In this document: piece by piece, positions 8,942-17,684 of the stretch | How positions within the stretch are numbered: position 1 is the stretch's first letter | Layout of the letters: each line of letters starts with the position of its first letter | Assembly (NCBI GenBank): GCA_017548605.1 | Contig: JAFYZT010000037.1 | Coordinates: 52,353 to 116,352, forward strand | Direction: 5' to 3' | From: Prevotella sp. | Lineage (GTDB): Bacteria > Bacteroidota > Bacteroidia > Bacteroidales > Bacteroidaceae | DNA: 64,000 nucleotides | Translations under genes and position numbers: made by a program | The notes under the pieces: model-generated | What the model saw: only the letters and a program-made list of their open reading frames with translations | Told to the model about the DNA's origin: nothing | Database searches by the model: none

Positions 8942-9904
8942 ATGAAAGAGGCCGTTTTCATCAGGAAAAACATCGCCAAATGGCGTGCCATGGAGGTGCA
9001 GATAGGCAACATGTCCAACACATCTCCCGACAAACTCGTTGACACGTATGCCGAGGTGAATGCCGACTTGGCTTTCGCACAGACGCATTATCCCCATTCG
9101 CGCATCACCGAGTACCTGAACAACATGGCCGTTTCACTCCATGGCGAACTCTACCAGCGCAAGAACGAGAAATGGAGCCGGTTGTTGACATTCTGGACAC
9201 ATGAGGTGCCTACTTATGTCTATGAGGGTCGGCGGTGCATATTGCTTTCGCTGGCCATTTTGCTCGTGGGGGCTTTTGTAGGTGCGGTGAGTGCCTTGGG
9301 TGGCGAGGAGTTCGTGCGCTCCATCCTTGGCGATGGCTATGTGGAGATGACGGCCGACAATATTCGCTCGGGCCAGCCCTTCGGCGTGTATGCCAGCGAA
9401 GAGTCGTCGAGTATGTTTCTCGGCATCATGTTCAACAATGTGTGGGTTTCGTTCCTCTATTTTGTAATGGGTGTGTTTACGAGCATCGCCACGGGATATT
9501 TCATTTTCTACAACGGGATGATGGTGGGGGCGTTTGTCGCCTATTTCGCACAACACGGACTGTTCGGCCCTTGTCTGCTTACCCTTTTCCTCCACGGCAC
9601 ACTTGAACTGTCGGCATTGGTGGTGGCAGGTGGCGCGGGCATCGCCCTGGGCAACGGATGGCTCTTTCCCGGTACCTATTCGCGTATCGAATCGTTCAAA
9701 CGATCGGCTAAACGAGGGGTGAAGATTCTGATAAGCACCACGCCCATCTTTGTGGTTGCCGCTTTCATCGAAGGATTCTTCACACGTCTTACCGAGGCGG
9801 GCGACGCGCTCCGACTGACTGTCATCGTGCTTTCGGCACTGTTCATCCTGTTCTATTATGTTTACTTACCCATACACCGACATCGCCATGGAACGACCAG
9901 ATGA
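8942..9904 (+). CDS. Stage II sporulation protein M-like membrane protein
   Basis: Membrane protein of 320 residues resembling the SpoIIM/DUF95 family, here in a non-spore-former. A soluble N-terminus (about 95 residues, helical) is followed by about five hydrophobic segments, including ILLSLAILLVGAFVGAVSAL, the stretch from MFNNVWVSFLYFVMGVF to YNGMMVGAFVAYFA, and the family-like LHGTLELSALVVAGGAGIALG. The start at 8942 is preferred to an upstream in-frame ATG at 8687 that would read through the RDD gene. First gene of a rightward run that ends with DUF58. Its biochemical function is unknown. Confidence 0.85.
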   Translation: MKEAVFIRKNIAKWRAMEVQIGNMSNTSPDKLVDTYAEVNADLAFAQTHYPHSRITEYLNNMAVSLHGELYQRKNEKWSRLLTFWTHEVPTYVYEGRRCILLSLAILLVGAFVGAVSALGGEEFVRSILGDGYVEMTADNIRSGQPFGVYASEESSSMFLGIMFNNVWVSFLYFVMGVFTSIATGYFIFYNGMMVGAFVAYFAQHGLFGPCLLTLFLHGTLELSALVVAGGAGIALGNGWLFPGTYSRIESFKRSAKRGVKILISTTPIFVVAAFIEGFFTRLTEAGDALRLTVIVLSALFILFYYVYLPIHRHRHGTTR

Positions 9905-10757
9905 CAACCTACTACTCTTCCGACGGCGCACGATAGGTGAATTGTTGGATGTGCCACTCGACTTTTTGCGGCACAACCGACGGATGTGGTTGCTGTGGGT
10001 GGCGCTGCCGCTGTTGCCATTGTCGCTGTTGCTGGCATTGGTGGGACCGCCGATAGGGAACGAGTGGGAAGATTATGTGAGTATTTTCTTTGCCCGTTTG
10101 ATGGGATTCGACTTCGATACGGGCGACAGTTTTCTTTCTTTGGAAACGCTATTGGTGGCCTTGTCCTTATGTCTCGTGCTTTGGTCTGTACATGCGCTGT
10201 TCCGAAGTCTGGGTCTGGCGTTGACCAACAGGCGTGGTTCCATGCTGGCAGAATTGCGCTGGTTGGCGCCCAGGATGTTGGCGTTCGTGGTGGTGGCTTT
10301 TCTCTTGCTTCGTATGCTGAGCGGTGGCAACGCCGGTTATGCCTTTCTGCTCGTCATATTGTTCTTACCATTAGCATGTGTGCCGCCGGCTTGTCTGCTG
10401 CGTGACAAGCCTTTGGGGGAGACATTGGCACATACCGTGTCGGTGTCGGTGCGCAAGTGGATAGAATTGCTCGTTGTTGTGCCGGTGATAGGGTTGCTCG
10501 TGTTTATGCTCCAGGGAGTGGTACAGGTGCCTGCCATGTTGGTTGAGAATGCAGTCAACATGTTCACGTTGGCCGACGAACGGCCTGATATGTGGCTGCT
10601 CTTCCTGCGCTTTCTTTCCACTATGCTGTCGTGGTGGGCGTTCTTTCTGGGTTTCTCCTTCTTGGTCATCTCCGTGGCGTATGTCTATGGCGATGGGGCG
10701 GAAAGAGAGGATAATGTATCGCTGACAGAGGACATCAACCAATTCGAAAATCTGTAG
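9888..10757 (+). CDS. Conserved multi-pass membrane protein of the MoxR/DUF58 locus
   Basis: Protein of 289 residues from the ATG at 9888, which overlaps the end of the previous gene by 17 nt; an earlier ATG at 9858 is possible. After a short basic N-terminus it has about five hydrophobic segments: WLLWVALPLLPLSLLLALVG, LLVALSLCLVLWSVHALF, MLAFVVVAFLLLRML, AFLLVILFLPLACVPPACLL and LLVVVPVIGLLVFML. I recognise no family beyond its conserved place between the SpoIIM-like and DUF4129 genes. A 3-nt gap separates it from the next gene, which implies translational coupling. Confidence 0.8.
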   Translation: MERPDDNLLLFRRRTIGELLDVPLDFLRHNRRMWLLWVALPLLPLSLLLALVGPPIGNEWEDYVSIFFARLMGFDFDTGDSFLSLETLLVALSLCLVLWSVHALFRSLGLALTNRRGSMLAELRWLAPRMLAFVVVAFLLLRMLSGGNAGYAFLLVILFLPLACVPPACLLRDKPLGETLAHTVSVSVRKWIELLVVVPVIGLLVFMLQGVVQVPAMLVENAVNMFTLADERPDMWLLFLRFLSTMLSWWAFFLGFSFLVISVAYVYGDGAEREDNVSLTEDINQFENL

Positions 10758-10760
10758 ACC

Positions 10761-11384
10761 ATGGCTTCGCTCACTGATACACTGTCTCTCAACAAGGCGC
10801 TCATCCAGAGGATGCGTGACGATTATGGCTATGTGGATGGTCTGTCGCCCGACATGAAATGGCCGAAGGATTCGGTGCAGAGGGGGGCTGAGGTGCCGTC
10901 GTCGAATGGCTCCAACATCTTCTCTGATTTGTTCGAATGGTTGGGACAGGTGCCCTCGTTTGTGTGGTACACCCTGATGGCGTTATTGGTGGCCGTGGCG
11001 TTGATATGGATTCTTCGCAATATTAGCATCGGTAAGAAAGGAAAGAAAGAGGAGGAGATGGAAGAGGCTGACCTCCCCGTGGACATCTATGCCGTTGACC
11101 AGCCTCAGGAGGAACTGCGGCGGGCTGTGGCGGCACAAGACTGGGACCAGGCGGTGCGCATGACTTATATCCTCACCCTTCGACACCTGCATGAGGCAGG
11201 TCGCATACAATGGCTACCCAGCAAGACACCCATGGATTATGTCGGGGCGGTGGGCATGGCTCCTTTCCTCCATCTCACCAACGCTTTCCTCAGGGTGCGC
11301 TTCGGAAAATATCCTGCCACGGAGGAGATGTGGCGCAAGGCTGACGAGTGGCGTGAGGCCACGGAGAAAGGGGGTGAGGCATGA
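10761..11384 (+). CDS. DUF4129 domain protein
   Basis: Protein of 207 residues with one central membrane helix (residues about 68-88, FVWYTLMALLVAVALIWILR). The C-terminal cytoplasmic domain (about 115-205) matches the DUF4129 pattern: DWDQAVRMTYILTLRHLHEA, a Trp-containing loop, then TNAFLRVRFGKYPATEEMW. In many bacteria DUF4129 proteins accompany transglutaminase, MoxR and DUF58 genes. Its stop overlaps the next start by 4 nt (ATGA). Confidence 0.85.
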   Translation: MASLTDTLSLNKALIQRMRDDYGYVDGLSPDMKWPKDSVQRGAEVPSSNGSNIFSDLFEWLGQVPSFVWYTLMALLVAVALIWILRNISIGKKGKKEEEMEEADLPVDIYAVDQPQEELRRAVAAQDWDQAVRMTYILTLRHLHEAGRIQWLPSKTPMDYVGAVGMAPFLHLTNAFLRVRFGKYPATEEMWRKADEWREATEKGGEA

Positions 11385-12697
11385 AAAAAGGCAATGTGCT
11401 GTTGGTGCTCCTGATTCTGGCTGGTTTGGTGGCCGTGGCGTGGGTAATAGGAATCTTCGGGCGCAGTGGGAAATATGACGACCCGAAGAAGTGGAACGCT
11501 TCCTATCGCCATACCGACGCCATGCCTTTTGGTATGGAACTGTTCGACAGCGTGATGGCCACATCGCTGCCCAATGGTTATCGTTATGGGAAGATGCCAG
11601 TGGACGAGGCGTGCCGAGCCGATTCGACGGGACGGGTTTCATTGGCGTATATCTACAGTTCGGCTTATTTCTCCGATGAGGAAGAAAAACAACTGCTGGC
11701 TTTCGCCGCCCGGGGCAATAATTTGCTGTTGGTTGCCAACAACTATCCTGAGGATACTTACGATGAGGAATCCAACACATCGTTGGCAAAATCATTGGGG
11801 TTCAGCAGCATACGTTTTGGAGACTTCGACTTCTCTGAGTTTAAGGACTCGTTGCAGGATGCGGCCAAGGATTCCATCACGTGGACACACGGTGATGGTC
11901 AGGTGTTCCACATGACACCCCAACTGCTGTCGGCCGGATTGGTGAACAAAGACATACGAAACCAGAAAATGGCAACAGTGGAGGCGATTTTTGAAGACAT
12001 GGATGATTATTCTTCTGGAAAGATATCAGTGCCCGTGCTTCTGCAACGCAACTACGGTAAGGGAAAGATTGTCATCGCCACGAACACATTGCTTTTCACT
12101 AACTATGGGGTGCTCCATCCAGAGATATCGGCGTACGTGGGGCGGGTGATGGCATTGGTGGCTGACAAACCTATGGTGCGTTTTTCCGATACCTATAGTA
12201 TGAGACAAGGAGAAATGGATGGGCAGTCGCCATCGCCACTGTCGTTCTTGCTGAAAAACAAACCTACACGATGGGCTCTTTTCATGGCACTGGCCGCCAT
12301 CGTGCTGTTCTTCATTTTCCGTGCACGACGGCGACAACGGGTTATTCCCGTCATGCCACTGCCGGAGAACAAGTCGGTGGAGTTCGCCCGGGTTCTCGGC
12401 ACTATATACTACCGACGGGGTGACCACCGCGACCTGCTGAACAAGAAATACCTCCATTTCGCTTATGAGGTGAGGCGACGGCTCTTTGTCGATGTCACCG
12501 ACCCGGCAGCCGACCAACATACGGTGGCGGCACTGGCCAACGTATCGGGAATACCTGCCAGTGACTTGCAGATGCAACTGCGGGTTATCCGCGAGGCTCT
12601 GAAGCCCAGTGACAGACAACTCGACAAGGAACAGCTGCAACAATATATCGATTTCATGAACAAGGTATTATCTTCTTTGGTAGTTCGTAGGGAGTAG
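11381..12697 (+). CDS. DUF4350 domain protein
   Basis: Protein of 438 residues. An N-terminal membrane anchor (residues about 6-25) is followed by an extracytoplasmic domain of the DUF4350/GldG-like type, with RHTDAMPFGMELFDSVM and a likely glutamine-amidotransferase-like fold (LLLVANNYPED). A second membrane helix lies near residues 305-325 (RWALFMALAAIVLFFIF), followed by a basic cytoplasmic tail. Cotranscribed with DUF4129 (4-nt overlap) and followed 67 nt later by moxR. Its role in the block is unknown. Confidence 0.85.
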   Translation: MKKGNVLLVLLILAGLVAVAWVIGIFGRSGKYDDPKKWNASYRHTDAMPFGMELFDSVMATSLPNGYRYGKMPVDEACRADSTGRVSLAYIYSSAYFSDEEEKQLLAFAARGNNLLLVANNYPEDTYDEESNTSLAKSLGFSSIRFGDFDFSEFKDSLQDAAKDSITWTHGDGQVFHMTPQLLSAGLVNKDIRNQKMATVEAIFEDMDDYSSGKISVPVLLQRNYGKGKIVIATNTLLFTNYGVLHPEISAYVGRVMALVADKPMVRFSDTYSMRQGEMDGQSPSPLSFLLKNKPTRWALFMALAAIVLFFIFRARRRQRVIPVMPLPENKSVEFARVLGTIYYRRGDHRDLLNKKYLHFAYEVRRRLFVDVTDPAADQHTVAALANVSGIPASDLQMQLRVIREALKPSDRQLDKEQLQQYIDFMNKVLSSLVVRRE

Positions 12698-12764
12698 TTA
12701 AGTTACCTTACGGGCTAATCATATATTTCATACAGTAAATTTCAAATTTCAATCATCAATAATA

Positions 12765-13736
12765 ATGGAATACAACCAATCAAGAGTAGATCTGACACGT
12801 TTCGCCCAGAAGATGTTCGAGGCTCGACAGTTCATTGCGCAGGTAATCGTAGGACAGGAAGAGGCGGTGGATCTCGTGCTGACGGCCATCCTTGCCGACG
12901 GACATGTATTGCTTGAAGGAGTGCCGGGTGTGGCCAAGACGCTCATGGCCAAGGTGGTGGCACGGCTTATCGATGCACAGTTTACACGTATTCAGTTCAC
13001 GCCCGACCTCATGCCGTCAGACATCTTAGGCACCTCAGTGTTCAATATGAAGGAGTCGGAGTTCCATTTCCATCGCGGACCGGTGTTCACCAATATTCTG
13101 CTGGCCGATGAGATTAACCGTGCTCCGGCAAAGACGCAGGCGGCGCTCTTCGAGGTGATGGAGGAACGGCAGGCCACCATCGACGGCACCACCTATCCCA
13201 TGGGTAATCTCTTTGCCGTGCTGGCCACGCAGAATCCGGTGGAGCAGGAGGGGACCTATCGTCTGCCTGAGGCGCAGCTCGACCGTTTTATCATGAAAAT
13301 AACTATGGGCTATCCGTCGTTCGAACAGGAGGTGACCATCCTGCAACGGCATCAGATGAATAACCGACTGGCTTCGCTGGAGGGCATCCAGCCGGTGATG
13401 ACCAGCGACGAGGTGTCCCAGTTCAGGGCTTTGCTCGACCAAGTGGTGATTGACCCCTCATTGATTGACTATATGGCGAGGGTGGTGCAGGCCACACGGA
13501 ACCATCGTGCGGTGTTCCTTGGTGCTTCACCCAGGGCTGCCGTGGCATTGCTCCGTGCTTCCAAGGCGTATGCCTTGTTGCAGGGACGTGACTTCGTGAC
13601 ACCCGACGATGTGCGGCGCGTGGTGGTGCCCGTGCTCCACCACCGACTGATTATCACGTCGGAGGCAGAGATGGAAGGGGTGACACCCGACAAGGTGCTC
13701 ATTGAGGTGGCCAATGCCTTGGCTGTACCAAGATGA
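12765..13736 (+). CDS. MoxR family AAA+ ATPase
   Basis: Cytoplasmic AAA+ ATPase of 323 residues. Walker A is GVPGVAKTLM (near residue 47), Walker B and its flank are LLADEINRAPAKTQAALFE, and sensor 1 is LATQNPVEQEGTYRLPEAQ; the C-terminal lid domain has GASPRAAVALLRASKAYAL. MoxR proteins act as chaperone-like ATPases that mature or insert partner proteins, usually with a DUF58/VWA partner, which follows directly here. The gene is sometimes called moxR or batA-associated, but no specific symbol is secure. Confidence 0.94.
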   Translation: MEYNQSRVDLTRFAQKMFEARQFIAQVIVGQEEAVDLVLTAILADGHVLLEGVPGVAKTLMAKVVARLIDAQFTRIQFTPDLMPSDILGTSVFNMKESEFHFHRGPVFTNILLADEINRAPAKTQAALFEVMEERQATIDGTTYPMGNLFAVLATQNPVEQEGTYRLPEAQLDRFIMKITMGYPSFEQEVTILQRHQMNNRLASLEGIQPVMTSDEVSQFRALLDQVVIDPSLIDYMARVVQATRNHRAVFLGASPRAAVALLRASKAYALLQGRDFVTPDDVRRVVVPVLHHRLIITSEAEMEGVTPDKVLIEVANALAVPR

Positions 13737-13750
13737 AATGTTGAATGAGG

Positions 13751-13779
13751 AATTGTTGCTTCGCAATGAAGAATTATGG
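13751..13779 (+). repeat. Dispersed TTC-loop mini-hairpin repeat, copy 1
   Basis: AATTGT, a TTGC-TTC-GCAA hairpin (13756-13766), then ATGAAGAATTAT. A second copy on the same strand at 43994-44020 has one base pair replaced by another (T-A to C-G). It lies in the 134-nt space between moxR and DUF58; the rest of that space shows only A/T-rich sequence. Confidence 0.6.
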
Positions 13780-13870
13780 AATGTGGTATTTCATTCATTT
13801 TTTTCGTTCGAAATTGTGTCAGCGACCACTCATCATTACAAATTCTTAACTCGTAACTCGTCTTTAAACA

Positions 13871-15184
13871 ATGTTTCTTCGCAATAGGTTTTTCATAGTA
13901 TTGTCCATCGTGGCCGTTGCCATGGCCTTGGGACTGCTCTGGCCGCCGCTGTTCCATATCGCTGCGGTGGTGCTGGCCGTGCTCCTGACCTTGACAGTGG
14001 TTGACATGGCTGTGCTTTACCTCAGTGCCCGTGTGTCTGTGCGAAGGACATGTGAGGAGCGTCTGTCCAATGGCGAGGACAATCCCGTAACGTTGACGGT
14101 GACGAATAACTCAGCGATGCCTCTGCATGTGACATTGCTCGACGAGGTGCCACCGGAACTGCAGGAACGTGACCTGCAATGGCACTTGACGGTCAGACCA
14201 AAGCAGGAACAGCCGTTGCGCTATGATGTGCGACCCACGCGTCGTGGACAGATGACCTTCGGTCATGTATGGGCATACGCATCGTCGATGCTTGGACTGA
14301 TGGAACGGCGTTTCCGGTGTGCCAGACCTCAGACGGTGAAGGTCTATCCCTCGTTCCTTGCCTTGCGGCGTATAGACCTGCGACCGCTGAATGACCATTT
14401 GGTGGAACAAGGCACCAAACGGGTGAGGCGTGTGGACAGCAATACGGAGTTTGAACAAATCAAGGAATATGTGACGGGCGATGAGATACGGCATATCAAC
14501 TGGAAGGCATCGGCACGGCGCATGCAACCGATGGTTAATGTCTATCACGATGAACGTTCCCAAGAGGTGTATAGCGTGGTCGATATGGGACGTACCATGC
14601 AGGTGGCTGCCGAGGGGATGACGCTTCTTGACCATTCCATCAATGCCGCGCTAGCCTTGTCGTTCGTGGCTGTCAACAAAGAGGACCAGGCGGGTGTGGC
14701 CACTTTCGACGTGCATTTCAACACGTTGGTCAGGGCTTCTCGACGTTCAGGGCAGATGCATCGTATCATGGAGACGTTATACGCCGCCGACACGAATTAC
14801 GGAGAGTCGGACTATTCGGAACTGTGTCTCTCCCTGAACCACCAGTTGCGCCGTCGGTCGTTCATAGTGCTCTTCACGGCTTTCGATGCCTTGGGAAGCC
14901 TGTACCGTCAACTGCCTTATCTCAGACAGATCAACAAACGCCATCGTCTGTTGGTGGTCTTCTTCAAAGACGAGGAACTGCAGCGCTTCGCCCTGTCGGA
15001 GAGCGAAGACTGTGAGGATTATTATCAAAGGGTGGTGGCGGAGAAGATGATGCACGAGCGCCGTCTCATCGCTGACATCCTCCAACAGCAGGGCATTCAT
15101 TCCGTACTCACGTCAACGCGCTACCTGGTGGTCGATGTGGTGAATAAATATCTCGAAATGAAAGCCCGCCGTATGTTGACGTAA
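13871..15184 (+). CDS. DUF58 domain protein (MoxR partner)
   Basis: Protein of 437 residues. The N-terminus has two membrane helices (residues about 6-55), followed by a beta-rich domain and then the DUF58 signature GDEIRHINWKASARR near residue 205, within a VWA-like fold (VYSVVDMGRTM as a partial MIDAS-like strand). DUF58 proteins are thought to work with MoxR ATPases in envelope protein assembly, often without metal binding. Last gene of the block. It is followed by heptad and hairpin repeats rather than a classical terminator. Confidence 0.88.
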   Translation: MFLRNRFFIVLSIVAVAMALGLLWPPLFHIAAVVLAVLLTLTVVDMAVLYLSARVSVRRTCEERLSNGEDNPVTLTVTNNSAMPLHVTLLDEVPPELQERDLQWHLTVRPKQEQPLRYDVRPTRRGQMTFGHVWAYASSMLGLMERRFRCARPQTVKVYPSFLALRRIDLRPLNDHLVEQGTKRVRRVDSNTEFEQIKEYVTGDEIRHINWKASARRMQPMVNVYHDERSQEVYSVVDMGRTMQVAAEGMTLLDHSINAALALSFVAVNKEDQAGVATFDVHFNTLVRASRRSGQMHRIMETLYAADTNYGESDYSELCLSLNHQLRRRSFIVLFTAFDALGSLYRQLPYLRQINKRHRLLVVFFKDEELQRFALSESEDCEDYYQRVVAEKMMHERRLIADILQQQGIHSVLTSTRYLVVDVVNKYLEMKARRMLT

Positions 15185-15185
15185 A

Positions 15186-15212
15186 ATGTTGAATGTTGAG
15201 TGTTGAATGTTT
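15186..15212 (+). repeat. Heptad repeat of TTGAATG/TTGAGTG type
   Basis: Immediately after the DUF58 stop codon: tandem seven-base units ATGTTGA ATGTTGA GTGTTGA ATG. The same motif appears at 43972-43995 and inverted at 55207-55233. Confidence 0.6.
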
Positions 15213-15256
15213 AGTATTCGCTCTGTTGTGGTACTCACTTGGCACCCATTTTCAGT

Positions 15257-15290
15257 TCCCTCCCTTTGGGAGGGCCAGGGTGGGTATCAG
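15257..15290 (+). repeat. Dispersed CCCTCCC/GGGAGGG hairpin repeat, copy 2
   Basis: CCCTCCC-TTT-GGGAGGG followed by CCAGGGTGGGTATCAG. The final TCA is the minus-strand stop codon of the SGNH esterase, so the hairpin forms just beyond that gene's end. Confidence 0.75.
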
Positions 15291-16390
15291 AACCATCCCA
15301 TCAACACTCTCAGGTAGGCGGTCAGCTCGCCTGCCATCTTCTGGTGCTGCCACAGACTGGGATGCCAGTCGGCACCATATTTCAGGTCACCGTTCTGCGG
15401 TGTGAAGTCAAAGCGGTATACTTCCTTATCGCCATGGTCGTGAGCCTCCTGGCATACTGTGTCAAGGTGATGGCGTACCAGCTCCAGTTCTTTGCCTTGT
15501 AGCATACTGCCACAGAGCAGCACGATTTTCGCCTTGGGATGGTGCCCGCGCACCTGACTGAGGAACGAGCGGTAGGCGTTCAGCAGACGGTTACTGTCGT
15601 AGTTGTTCGTTGATGTGTCGTTGGTACCGAGGTTGATGCATACCACATCGGGTGTGTAACGGCTGAAGTCCCATGCCTCGCTGAAATCATCGAAATTGGT
15701 GTATTCGTAGTATTTGGTCATGTTGTCGGCATTGCCTTCGCGCGGTCCGTTGTAGTTGCGGTACACACCGATACCTGAGCGTGCCACCACATATTCCGTG
15801 GCACCGAGGTTATGGGCGGTTTGGGCGGCATAGGTAAGGTAATGGTTCTCCGTGGCATCATTGAAATGGTCGCTCTCGCTCGTATTCTCTACTCCATAGC
15901 CGCAGGTGATGGAGTTGCCGATGAATTCGATGCTACGCCCGGACAGGGTAGGGGGAGCCACGAGGTGACAGCCCTCGTCGAGGATGAACCCTCGGAACTC
16001 CGACCGTCGTTGGTAACTTTCTATGGCATTCATGATGTGTACCTCGTGAACGCCACGGGGCAGGGCAACGGCAACGGTGGCCACGGAATCTTCCTTGGCG
16101 GTGAAACCGACTTTGAAAGCCTCGCTGCCATCGATGCTCACCATGAAATAGCCGCTCTCCGGTTTGAAGTGCAGGCGCAGCGATGTGCCCTCAAACCGAG
16201 CGTTGATCTGCACACCGGGATAGGTGAACAGCGGCGACTCGGGATTCTTAAAACTGATGCGCCCGATATACTGGATATTAGGGTCGTTGGCTTTGATGAC
16301 GCTGCCTTTTATAGGCAGGGTGTTGCCGGCTATGGCCGTGATGCTACTGGTCAAGATAAGCAGACAGGCAAGGACATTTCTTGTTTTCAT
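15287..16390 (-). CDS. Secreted SGNH/GDSL carbohydrate esterase (CE2-like)
   Basis: Protein of 367 residues from the ATG at 16390; 15 additional upstream in-frame codons are rejected because the ATG at 16390 begins a clean signal peptide (MKTRNVLACLLILTSSITAIAG). An N-terminal beta jelly-roll (about residues 25-140) precedes an SGNH hydrolase domain: FIGNSITCGYGV contains the nucleophile Ser, INLGTNDTS is the oxyanion-hole block, and GADWHPS holds the Asp and His of the catalytic site. This two-domain layout is that of CE2 acetylxylan esterases, which deacetylate plant polysaccharides. Monocistronic. A TACCTTTG -7 element lies at 16422-16415. Confidence 0.88.
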   Translation of the reverse strand: MKTRNVLACLLILTSSITAIAGNTLPIKGSVIKANDPNIQYIGRISFKNPESPLFTYPGVQINARFEGTSLRLHFKPESGYFMVSIDGSEAFKVGFTAKEDSVATVAVALPRGVHEVHIMNAIESYQRRSEFRGFILDEGCHLVAPPTLSGRSIEFIGNSITCGYGVENTSESDHFNDATENHYLTYAAQTAHNLGATEYVVARSGIGVYRNYNGPREGNADNMTKYYEYTNFDDFSEAWDFSRYTPDVVCINLGTNDTSTNNYDSNRLLNAYRSFLSQVRGHHPKAKIVLLCGSMLQGKELELVRHHLDTVCQEAHDHGDKEVYRFDFTPQNGDLKYGADWHPSLWQHQKMAGELTAYLRVLMGWF

Positions 16391-16557
16391 AATCGTTGTT
16401 TTTCTCCTGTTTTGCAAAGGTACTATTTTTCGCAATAATACATCTTTTTTTCGTATAATAATTCAATATGCCATATAGATGATTATACACATTTTACAAT
16501 TTTTACTTGATTTAAATCAAGAAATTGCAGGTTTTGACCTCGAAAAGTTTCAAATTA

Positions 16558-16588
16558 TTGCAAAATCAGGTGTTTTTCTTTAAATTTG
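16558..16588 (+). promoter_or_regulatory. Promoter of a short non-coding cassette
   Basis: A -33 TTG at 16558-16560, a 20-nt spacer and a -7 TAAATTTG at 16581-16588. The only thing directly downstream is a transcript of about 60 nt ending at a strong terminator. Confidence 0.65.
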
Positions 16589-16594
16589 CAACGT

Positions 16595-16656
16595 GTTTTT
16601 CATAGTATTAGATTTAAGGTTAACAAAGGTCGGAGTACAGCGGTACTCCTTTTTTT
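16595..16656 (+). ncRNA. Candidate small RNA with intrinsic terminator
   Basis: Region bounded by a good Bacteroidota promoter and by a hairpin GGAGTAC-AGCG-GTACTCC (16632-16649) followed by seven T. No start codon or open frame fits. The body contains ATTAGATTTAAGGTTAACAA, which I associate with recurrent Bacteroidales intergenic sequences, although I cannot verify this. Short promoter-terminator RNAs of this sort are known in Bacteroidales (for example the Bacteroidales-1 motif); identity with that family is not claimed. The remaining 485 nt between the esterase and aqpZ is AT-rich and otherwise featureless. Confidence 0.5.
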
Positions 16657-16844
16657 GTGCCCAAAAGTTTCCTGTCGTTTGCTTATGGTACAGATGAACA
16701 ATTGAAATGGTATATTGCAAGGTAGTGGCTTAACTATTGGGCGAAGCGATAATTCCCATACTTCTTATCTACATAAAAGTTGGGAAAATGCGAAACGTGA
16801 ATAATTCTACTTTCAAAAATTTTTTGATTTTTTTGCAGAAATGC

Positions 16845-16875
16845 TTGGAGAATTAAAATAATTTGACTATTTTTG
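16845..16875 (+). promoter_or_regulatory. Promoter of aqpZ
   Basis: A -33 TTG at 16845-16847, a 20-nt spacer and a -7 TATTTTTG at 16868-16875. The predicted leader is about 39 nt and purine-rich. Confidence 0.7.
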
Positions 16876-16920
16876 CGTTTTGAAAGAAGAAATTTATTAT
16901 TCATTAAAACATTTGGATAT

Positions 16921-17601
16921 ATGAAAAAGTATTTAGCAGAAATGATTGGCACCTTCGTGCTGACATTCTTGGGTTGCGGCGCAGCCGTGGCTCTGGGTTG
17001 CGATGCTTCTAACACCGCAGCAGTTGTGGGTACAGCTATGGCCTTTGGTTTGTCCGTGGTGGCTATGGCCTATACCATCGGTGGCATTTCGGGTTGCCAT
17101 ATCAACCCCGCCATCACGCTTGGTGTGTTCCTCAGTGGTAGGATGAGTGCCAAAGATTGTGGTATGTACATGATTTTCCAGGTCATCGGTGCCATTCTCG
17201 CTGCCGCCGTGCTTGCAGGAATCGTTGCTTCGGGTGAAACCTCTCCGGTCATCACTACCGCCACAGGTGCTAATGGATGTGCTTTTGGTGTGACCAACGG
17301 TCTGATTGTTGAAATCGTGCTCACCGCTCTCTTCGTGCTTGTGGTGCTCGGTGCCACCTCGAAGACCAATGGCGCCACCAACAACTTCGCTGGTTTGGCC
17401 ATCGGTCTGAGTCTTATCCTCATCCACTTGGTAGGTATCCACTTCACCGGTACTTCTGTCAACCCCGCCCGTTCCATCGGTCCGGCCCTCTTCCAAGGTG
17501 GTGAGGCTCTCTCACAATTGTGGGTATTCATCGTAGGTCCGTTCATTGGCGGTGCCATCGCAGCCCTCCTCTGGAAGGTGATTGCTACCGATAAGGAGTA
17601 A
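16921..17601 (+). CDS. aqpZ: Aquaporin Z-type water channel
   Basis: MIP-family channel of 226 residues in the inner membrane. Both NPA boxes are intact: CHINPAITLGV near residue 61 and TSVNPARSIGPALF near residue 182. The aromatic/arginine filter Arg follows the second NPA, as in water-selective aquaporins. Six hydrophobic helices are visible, starting with AEMIGTFVLTFLGCGAAVAL. The start at 16921 is preferred to an in-frame upstream codon at 16873 because it gives the canonical MKKYLAEMIGTF start and leaves room for the promoter. Ends in a strong terminator. Confidence 0.95.
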   Translation: MKKYLAEMIGTFVLTFLGCGAAVALGCDASNTAAVVGTAMAFGLSVVAMAYTIGGISGCHINPAITLGVFLSGRMSAKDCGMYMIFQVIGAILAAAVLAGIVASGETSPVITTATGANGCAFGVTNGLIVEIVLTALFVLVVLGATSKTNGATNNFAGLAIGLSLILIHLVGIHFTGTSVNPARSIGPALFQGGEALSQLWVFIVGPFIGGAIAALLWKVIATDKE

Positions 17602-17633
17602 TAAGTAGGCTTTACGTTTAAATGAAAATAATT

Positions 17634-17668
17634 AGAGGAGCATCCAACCATGGGTGCTCCTCTTTTTG
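17634..17668 (+). terminator. Intrinsic terminator after aqpZ
   Basis: AGAGGAGCA (17634-17642) pairs with TGCTCCTCT (17655-17663) and is followed by a T-rich run. Confidence 0.88.
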
Positions 17669-17684
17669 TCTTGTTCAATTTTAA

